Part shown: piece by piece, positions 59,505 to 64,000 of the stretch
Numbering within the stretch: position 1 is the stretch's first letter
Layout: every line of letters starts with the position of its first letter
Assembly: GCF_014641715.1 (NCBI RefSeq)
Contig: NZ_BMIG01000005.1
Coordinates: 1-64,000, forward strand
DNA from: Polaromonas eurypsychrophila
GTDB taxonomy: Bacteria > Pseudomonadota > Gammaproteobacteria > Burkholderiales > Burkholderiaceae_C
Direction: 5' to 3'
Length of the DNA: 64,000 nucleotides
Notes under the pieces: model-generated
Databases searched by the model: none
The model's input: only the letters and a program-made list of their open reading frames with translations
What the model was told of the DNA's origin: nothing
Program-made: the position numbers and the translations under genes

Positions 59505-61908
59505 GATGTTGCTCTTTCTTGATGGTGACCTCACCCAGCTTGACGCGCTTGAGAAGCGCTGAATTAATAATTACCGACAGTGACGAGAGCGCCATTGCGG
59601 CGGACGCAATCATCGGATTGAGAAACCCAAGGGCAGCAATCGGCAAACCGCCGGTGTTGTAGATAAAAGCCCAGAACAGGTTCTGTTTGATGGTTCGCAT
59701 GGTTGCGCGTGACAGTCGAATCCCGGTCACCACATCGCGCACGTCGTTGCGCACAAGGATAATCCCGCCGGTTTCCTTGGCGACATCCGAGCCAGACCCG
59801 ATGGCAATGCCGATGTCAGCCGTCGCCAGCGCGGGCGCGTCGTTAACCCCGTCACCCACCATCGCCACAACCCTGCCCTGCGCCTGCAAGTCTTTGATCA
59901 CCTTTGATTTGTCGGCCGGCAAGACATCTGCGATGACACGATCTATGCCCAGGATTCGGCCGATAGCGTCTGCAGTGCGCTGGTTGTCGCCGCTCAACAT
60001 GATCACCTGAATTTTTTCCGATCGCAGGGCGGCGATGGCCTCCTGCGCTTCCGGCCGCACCGTGTCGGCCACGGCAATTACCCCCACGAGGCGGCCGCCG
60101 CTGGACAGCAGCATGGCAGTCTTGCCGTCCGCCTCCAGCAACTCCATTGCGGACTGCACTGAACCGGTGTCCACACCTTCGCGCTGCATCAGTCGCCGGT
60201 TTCCCAGCAGCACGGCTGCGCCGTTTATGCGGCCCTGCACACCATGACCCGGTATCGAGTCAAAGCCCTCCACCGCAGTGGCTGTCACGCCCTCCTCACG
60301 CGCGCCACGGACGATGGCCTCGGCCAGGGGGTGCTCTGAGCCGGCTTCCAGACTGGCGGCCAAGCCCAGGGTCTGCGCCCTTGTCCACCCCTCCTGCACC
60401 AAGACGTCGGTGACGTTGGGCTCACCGCGTGTGAGTGTGCCGGTTTTGTCAAACACCACGGTGTCGAGCTTTTGCGCCTTCTCCAGAATCTCGCCACCGC
60501 GAATCAGGATGCCGGCCTGCGCGCCCCGCCCTACACCCACCATCAGAGCAGCGGGCGTTGCGATGCCGAGCGCGCAGGGGCAGGCAATGATGAGCACTGC
60601 GATGAAGGCCAGCAGCCCCTGGGAGAAGTTTCCCATCAGCCACCAGCCCGCGAACGCCAGAAAGGCTGTTGCCACCACGGTGGGTACAAAGTAGCGGGTG
60701 ACCTGGTCCGCGATGCGTTGAATGGGCGCGCTGCTGGCCTGGGCGTCCTCCACCATCTTGATGATCTGTGCCAGCGCGGTCTCAGCACCTACGCGCGTGG
60801 CCTGAAAGCGAAAAGACCCGGTGCGGTTGAGCGTTCCACCGATCACCCTGGCGCCGGCTTGCTTCTCCACCGGCATGGACTCACCGGTGAGCATCGATTC
60901 ATCAACTGCAGACGCGCCGTCCAGAACCAGCCCGTCGGTGGCGATGCGCTGCCCCGGCCGCACCACAACGGTTTCGCCAACCATCAGGCTGTCGGCCGGC
61001 ACCTCCATCTCAACCCCGTCGCGTACCACCTGGGCGGTAGCGGGTTTAAGGTCCAGGAGCTTGCGCACCGCAGCGGAAGAGTGCTTTTTGATGATCTCCT
61101 CCATGTACTTGCCCAGCAACACAAAGGCGATGATCACCGCCGAGACTTCAAAGTACACGTCGCGCTGATCAACCTCTATCGGCAGTACCCAGGGGAAGAA
61201 CAGCACTGCCACGCTGTAAAGGTAAGCGACTGTGGTTCCGAGAGCGATGAGCAGATCCATGTTGATGGACCGGTTTTTTAACGCATTCCAGCTGCCAACG
61301 TAAAAGCTCCAGCCGCCGATAAACTGCACGGGCGTTACCAACAGGAACAGCCACATGCCTCCGTTGAGCCACGGCAGCGCGTCGATGGGCACCCAGCTGA
61401 CGATGGTGGCGCCGGTGGCCAGTGCCAGAAAGGCACTGGCGCGCATGATGGCCAGCGCCAGCACACCGGTCAGCGCAATTGTGACGCGCATGCGCATCGA
61501 TTTCATTTCCTGTTCCGGAGAATCGAAGGTGCGCTGGCAGCCCGCGCTGCAGAAGTAGTAGCTGCGCCCGCTTCTGTCAGAACGCAGGGCTGTCGCCTTG
61601 TTCACCACCATGCCGCAGACCGGGTCTTTGGCCTGGCCCGACAGCGCACGCCCCAGTGCCGCCTGCATGGGCGCGCCATGGTCTGGCGCTGCCAGAGCGG
61701 AAACAGCAGTATCTGCATTACCAAGATAGCGTTGGGGCGCTTCCTCAAACTTGTTCCGACAAGAGTTGGAGCAGAACAGATATTGCTTGCCTTCAAACTG
61801 CAGGGTGGCCGCAGCCTTGTCGGCCTGGACGCTCATCCCGCAGACCGGATCAACGCCCGAGGTTGGGGCGACAAGGCCGCCGGCGCTGGTGGTGCTTGCA
61901 GTGTGCAT
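59497..61908 (-). CDS. copA: copper-type P1B ATPase with tandem YHS domains
   Basis: 803 residues. An ATP-driven exporter of Cu(I) or a related soft metal across the inner membrane. Instead of the usual HMA domains it carries two YHS domains (DPVCGM at 20-25 and 95-100, each with a later FCSxxC pair). The transport motif CPC is at 443-445, phosphorylation site DKTGT at 487-491, actuator TGES at 341-344 and [12 protein letters not shown] near 700. A His-rich tail KKEQHHV ends the protein. It is first in a four-gene minus-strand run with overlapping frames. The symbol follows common usage; substrate is inferred from context. Confidence 0.88.
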   Translation of the reverse strand: MHTASTTSAGGLVAPTSGVDPVCGMSVQADKAAATLQFEGKQYLFCSNSCRNKFEEAPQRYLGNADTAVSALAAPDHGAPMQAALGRALSGQAKDPVCGMVVNKATALRSDRSGRSYYFCSAGCQRTFDSPEQEMKSMRMRVTIALTGVLALAIMRASAFLALATGATIVSWVPIDALPWLNGGMWLFLLVTPVQFIGGWSFYVGSWNALKNRSINMDLLIALGTTVAYLYSVAVLFFPWVLPIEVDQRDVYFEVSAVIIAFVLLGKYMEEIIKKHSSAAVRKLLDLKPATAQVVRDGVEMEVPADSLMVGETVVVRPGQRIATDGLVLDGASAVDESMLTGESMPVEKQAGARVIGGTLNRTGSFRFQATRVGAETALAQIIKMVEDAQASSAPIQRIADQVTRYFVPTVVATAFLAFAGWWLMGNFSQGLLAFIAVLIIACPCALGIATPAALMVGVGRGAQAGILIRGGEILEKAQKLDTVVFDKTGTLTRGEPNVTDVLVQEGWTRAQTLGLAASLEAGSEHPLAEAIVRGAREEGVTATAVEGFDSIPGHGVQGRINGAAVLLGNRRLMQREGVDTGSVQSAMELLEADGKTAMLLSSGGRLVGVIAVADTVRPEAQEAIAALRSEKIQVIMLSGDNQRTADAIGRILGIDRVIADVLPADKSKVIKDLQAQGRVVAMVGDGVNDAPALATADIGIAIGSGSDVAKETGGIILVRNDVRDVVTGIRLSRATMRTIKQNLFWAFIYNTGGLPIAALGFLNPMIASAAMALSSLSVIINSALLKRVKLGEVTIKKEQHHV

Positions 61909-61994
61909 GGTCTTGCTCTTTTCAAGTTTGGCGGTGATTGCTTTGGGGTCAGGGTAGCGGGTTCAGACGTTCCATACGTTTCTCATTCAGGAGG

Positions 61995-62127
61995 TCAGAG
62001 TTGCCAGAGAAATGTCTGGGGTGTGGACTCACCCGGTCGCACGATCTTGAGCTCAACCGCAGCCGGCCGCGGCAGCGGAACCTCGAATGCCAGCACGCCT
62101 TCACGGTGGTGGCCGGTGGGGCCTGCG
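61995..62127 (-). pseudogene. 3' fragment of a metal-island protein, out of frame
   Basis: In a frame different from the preceding remnant, the minus strand reads GPTGHHREGVLAFEVPLPRP, then AAVELKIVRPGES and TFLWQL before a stop at 61995-61997. This resembles the C-terminus of a beta-sandwich protein I associate with betaproteobacterial metal islands. It has no start of its own. It seems to be the surviving tail of a gene whose front was deleted. Confidence 0.5.
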
Positions 62128-62314
62128 CCAACAATTCAAAACCCACGACATTGATCTTTGCGATGATGTGGCGGTCCCGCAAGGTGACTTCAACCCGTGA
62201 CTGCGCCTCAAAGCCTTCCGCCCTGCAGACATGGCAGTCGCGCCGCATATTGATCACTAACTTCTGGTGCGTGTCTATCCCGAGGGCTCGCAACTGAAGC
62301 CCGGGACCCTTCAT
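62128..62314 (-). pseudogene. 5' remnant of a thymidine phosphorylase family gene
   Basis: About 62 residues from the ATG at 62314. LQLRALGIDTHQKLVINMRR, then DCHVCRAEGFEAQSRVEV and IIAKINVVGFELLA match the N-terminus of the ~500-residue thymidine phosphorylase-like family that in Burkholderiales often follows this metallo-hydrolase. After ELLA the similarity ends abruptly near 62128 and an unrelated tail follows in another frame. The start overlaps the stop of the metallo-hydrolase gene (TGATG), the normal coupling of an intact operon. The frame as it stands is open to 61949 (121 residues). Confidence 0.65.
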
Positions 62315-63672
62315 CACGCAACCTCCACTGTTTGTCCCAGACGGGGCACGCTCGCAGGCCAACCAAGCTCGCGCTCGATGCGTTGCCGTAGCGCGTCCGC
62401 CGGGCCCGGTTCACCATGGTTGAGGTAGATGCCCTTGGGCGCCTTCGGCGCTGTTTTGAGCCATTGCACGATCTGCTCGGCATCGGCATGGGCCGACATA
62501 CCGGGCAGGGAGACGACTTCTGCGTTGATCGCCACGTCCTCGCCGTGAATGCGGATGCTGCTTTCACCGGCGACGATTCGGCCGCCGCGTGTACCGCCGG
62601 CCTGGAATCCGGCAAACACGATGGTGTTGCGCGCATGGGGCGCCAGTGCCTTGAGGTGATGCAGCACCCTCCCCCCCGTAGCCATGCCGCTGGCGGACAC
62701 GATAACGGCAGGTTGGCACCGGGCCACCAGGGCACGTGACTCATCTGGCGTGCGAACCATGGTGGCAACCTGGGCCATGCCGATGCATTCTTCTACCGAC
62801 AACCGGTGCTCCGCGCGATGCCGGTGATAGATGTCGGTCATGTCGATGGCCATCGGGCTGTTCAAGTAAATGGGTAGATCGGGAATTTCCGAGCGCTGCT
62901 TCAACCGGTAAATTGCATGCAGCAGCGACTGCGCCCGTCCGACGGCAAAGGCGGGAATCACCACGATGCCGCCACGCGCCGCCGTGCGCTGAATCACCTG
63001 GCCCAGCAACTGCTCGGCATTCGTCGCCTCGTGCAGGCGGTCGCCGTAAGTCGATTCGGCCACGATGTAGTCGGCCCGCTCTATGGGCGCTGGGGCGCGC
63101 ATGATGAGATCGTCGGGTCGCCCCAGATCGCCCGAGAACAACACCGTGGTCTCCCCCGCAGTCAACTCGACCGAGCTGGCGCCCAGAATGTGGCCGGCAG
63201 GCCGCAAGCGCAACTGCATGCCTGTGATGCTGTCAGAGCGCTCCTCAAAAGGCAGAGGCCTGAGCTGGCGCAAAGCCCGTTTGGCATCTTCTTCGGTGTA
63301 GAGCGGTAGTGCAGGATGATGCTTGGAGCGCTGACGTCTGCCGGCGTACTCCGCATCTTCTTCCTGAAGCCGTCCGCTGTCGGGCAGCAAAATTTCGCAA
63401 ATTTCGATCGTGGACGGAGTAGCAAATACCGGACCGCGAAATCCCCGCTTCACCAGCAGTGGCAAGGCACCTGAATGGTCCAGGTGGGCGTGCGTCAGAA
63501 CCACGGCATCGAGTTGCTTCACGTCAAAGGAAAAGTCTTCCCAATTCATCGAGCGCAAGTTCTTGTAACCCTGAAACAGGCCGCAATCGACGAGCAACTG
63601 CTTCCCAGCGTGCGTGACCAGGGTTTTGGACCCGGTGACGGTGCCTGCGGCACCTAGAAATGCAAGTTTCAT
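62314..63672 (-). CDS. MBL-fold beta-CASP metallo-hydrolase with RNA-specificity domain
   Basis: 452 residues. A zinc-dependent nuclease-like protein of the CPSF/beta-CASP group. The metal motif HAHLDHSG is in VVLTHAHLDHSGALPLL; PAGHILGASSVEL and FSGDLGRPDD give further ligands. The beta-CASP part includes STYGDRLH and SASGMATGGRVLHHL, and LPGMSAHADAEQI with YLNHGEPGPADAL forms the C-terminal RMMBL segment. Length is normal. In Burkholderiales this gene is commonly followed by a thymidine phosphorylase-like gene; here only a remnant of that gene remains. RNA processing is the family role; the target is unknown. Confidence 0.88.
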   Translation of the reverse strand: MKLAFLGAAGTVTGSKTLVTHAGKQLLVDCGLFQGYKNLRSMNWEDFSFDVKQLDAVVLTHAHLDHSGALPLLVKRGFRGPVFATPSTIEICEILLPDSGRLQEEDAEYAGRRQRSKHHPALPLYTEEDAKRALRQLRPLPFEERSDSITGMQLRLRPAGHILGASSVELTAGETTVLFSGDLGRPDDLIMRAPAPIERADYIVAESTYGDRLHEATNAEQLLGQVIQRTAARGGIVVIPAFAVGRAQSLLHAIYRLKQRSEIPDLPIYLNSPMAIDMTDIYHRHRAEHRLSVEECIGMAQVATMVRTPDESRALVARCQPAVIVSASGMATGGRVLHHLKALAPHARNTIVFAGFQAGGTRGGRIVAGESSIRIHGEDVAINAEVVSLPGMSAHADAEQIVQWLKTAPKAPKGIYLNHGEPGPADALRQRIERELGWPASVPRLGQTVEVA

Positions 63673-63706
63673 GAGCGACTTTCTGGTGAAGGGTTGATGC
63701 TTTGGT

Positions 63707-64000
63707 TCATGCCGATGCCCGGGACACCGCCGGCGGGGTTGTTGCTGATGCCTTGCCGGTTCGCGCAGGTTTGATGCCGGCCAGTCGGGTGCGCTTGAGC
63801 ATCAGTGCGTTAAGCGCCACCAGCGCCGAACTGCCCGACATCGACAGCGCCGCAATTTCCGGGGAGAGCGTGAATGGATAAAAAATGCCGGCTGCCACCG
63901 GAAAGGCAATGACGTTGTACGCCACCGCCCACCACAGGTTTTGATGCATCTTGCGCAGCGTTGCACGCGACAACTCGATCGCGCCGACGACGTCGTAGGG
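63707..64000 (-). CDS. C-terminal part of a second P-type ATPase (cut by window edge)
   Basis: 97 residues to the stop; the gene continues beyond the window. The sequence PYDVVGAIELSRATLRKMHQ and NLWWAVAYNVIAFPVAAGIF, then LSPEIAALSMSGSSALVALN matches the last two membrane segments of P1B-type metal ATPases. It differs clearly from the copA-like gene at 59.5 kb, so the island holds two such pumps. A short Ala/Thr-rich tail follows the last helix. It is 34 bp upstream of the metallo-hydrolase gene. Confidence 0.85.
   Translation of the reverse strand, partial: PYDVVGAIELSRATLRKMHQNLWWAVAYNVIAFPVAAGIFYPFTLSPEIAALSMSGSSALVALNALMLKRTRLAGIKPARTGKASATTPPAVSRASA

Overview
The window looks like a chromosomal segment of a high-GC betaproteobacterium of the order Burkholderiales, most likely family Comamonadaceae (Polaromonas, Rhodoferax or Variovorax type). 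The basis is the three orphan Bug/TctC-type solute receptors, a tandem pair of cyanophycin synthetases next to a DUF1854 gene, a 54-bp repeat family scattered between genes, and the general protein flavour. No tRNA, rRNA or CRISPR array was seen.

Layout. 1-1.4 kb: a lower-GC, gene-poor patch with a decayed TIR-like protein fragment, two tandem paralogous ~50-residue membrane proteins and two perfect DnaA boxes. 1.4-7.1 kb: a CFA-synthase-like methyltransferase, two Bug receptors, the recombinase XerD and an AEC permease. 7.2-10.8 kb: a tungstate ABC importer (tupB-tupC-tupA) divergent from a ModE-like regulator fused to a ligand-binding domain. 10.8-11.6 kb: a large inverted repeat. 11.6-16 kb: NADH dehydrogenase II, a 47-residue basic protein, a VF530 protein, an orphan F-type ATP synthase subunit c, an RluA-family pseudouridine synthase, a Tat-exported intradiol dioxygenase-like protein and a short-chain dehydrogenase.

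16.1-24 kb: a cyanophycin cluster. Two overlapping synthetase genes are divergent from an ABC exporter-type protein with an N-terminal zinc ribbon and a DUF1854 gene. One synthetase keeps the Mur-ligase P-loop; the other has lost it and lacks the C-terminal lobe, so the pair probably works together. 24-35 kb: stress and metabolic genes (UspA, DUF427, a glycine-zipper protein, a serine hydrolase fused to a cupin, a MetE-core protein, an LLM flavin oxidoreductase, YaeQ, a Kv-like channel with a zinc ribbon, an acyl-CoA ligase and a third Bug receptor). 35.3-39.1 kb: a three-gene kinase/receiver/hybrid-kinase phosphorelay with overlapping frames. 39.3-42.1 kb: an MFS exporter, an unknown 98-residue protein, a DsbA-like protein and a methyltransferase.

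42.2-64 kb: a heavy-metal, largely copper, resistance island. It opens with a MerR regulator and a CDF transporter around a recognisable MerR operator. An HME-RND efflux set follows (CzcI-like protein, TolC-type channel, adaptor, CzcA/CusA pump). Next is a copper block: a second TolC-type lipoprotein, a Tat-exported multicopper oxidase, a Spy/CpxP-like protein, a CopI-type cupredoxin, DUF411 and a CusF-like chaperone. On the opposite strand lie a DUF305 protein, a 19-cysteine four-helix copper-storage protein, an overlapping run of P-type ATPase, YncE-like propeller and two membrane proteins, a beta-CASP metallo-hydrolase, a thymidine phosphorylase remnant and the end of a second P-type ATPase cut by the window edge.

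The most unusual signal is the 54-bp repeat family. Seven or eight copies can be aligned by eye, and two lie inside reading frames of the metal island (RND adaptor and Spy-like protein), where they encode the hydrophobic core of the signal peptide, once on each strand of the repeat. Other points of note are the degenerate cyanophycin synthetase partner, the hydrolase-cupin fusion, the tandem small membrane proteins and the orphan atpE.
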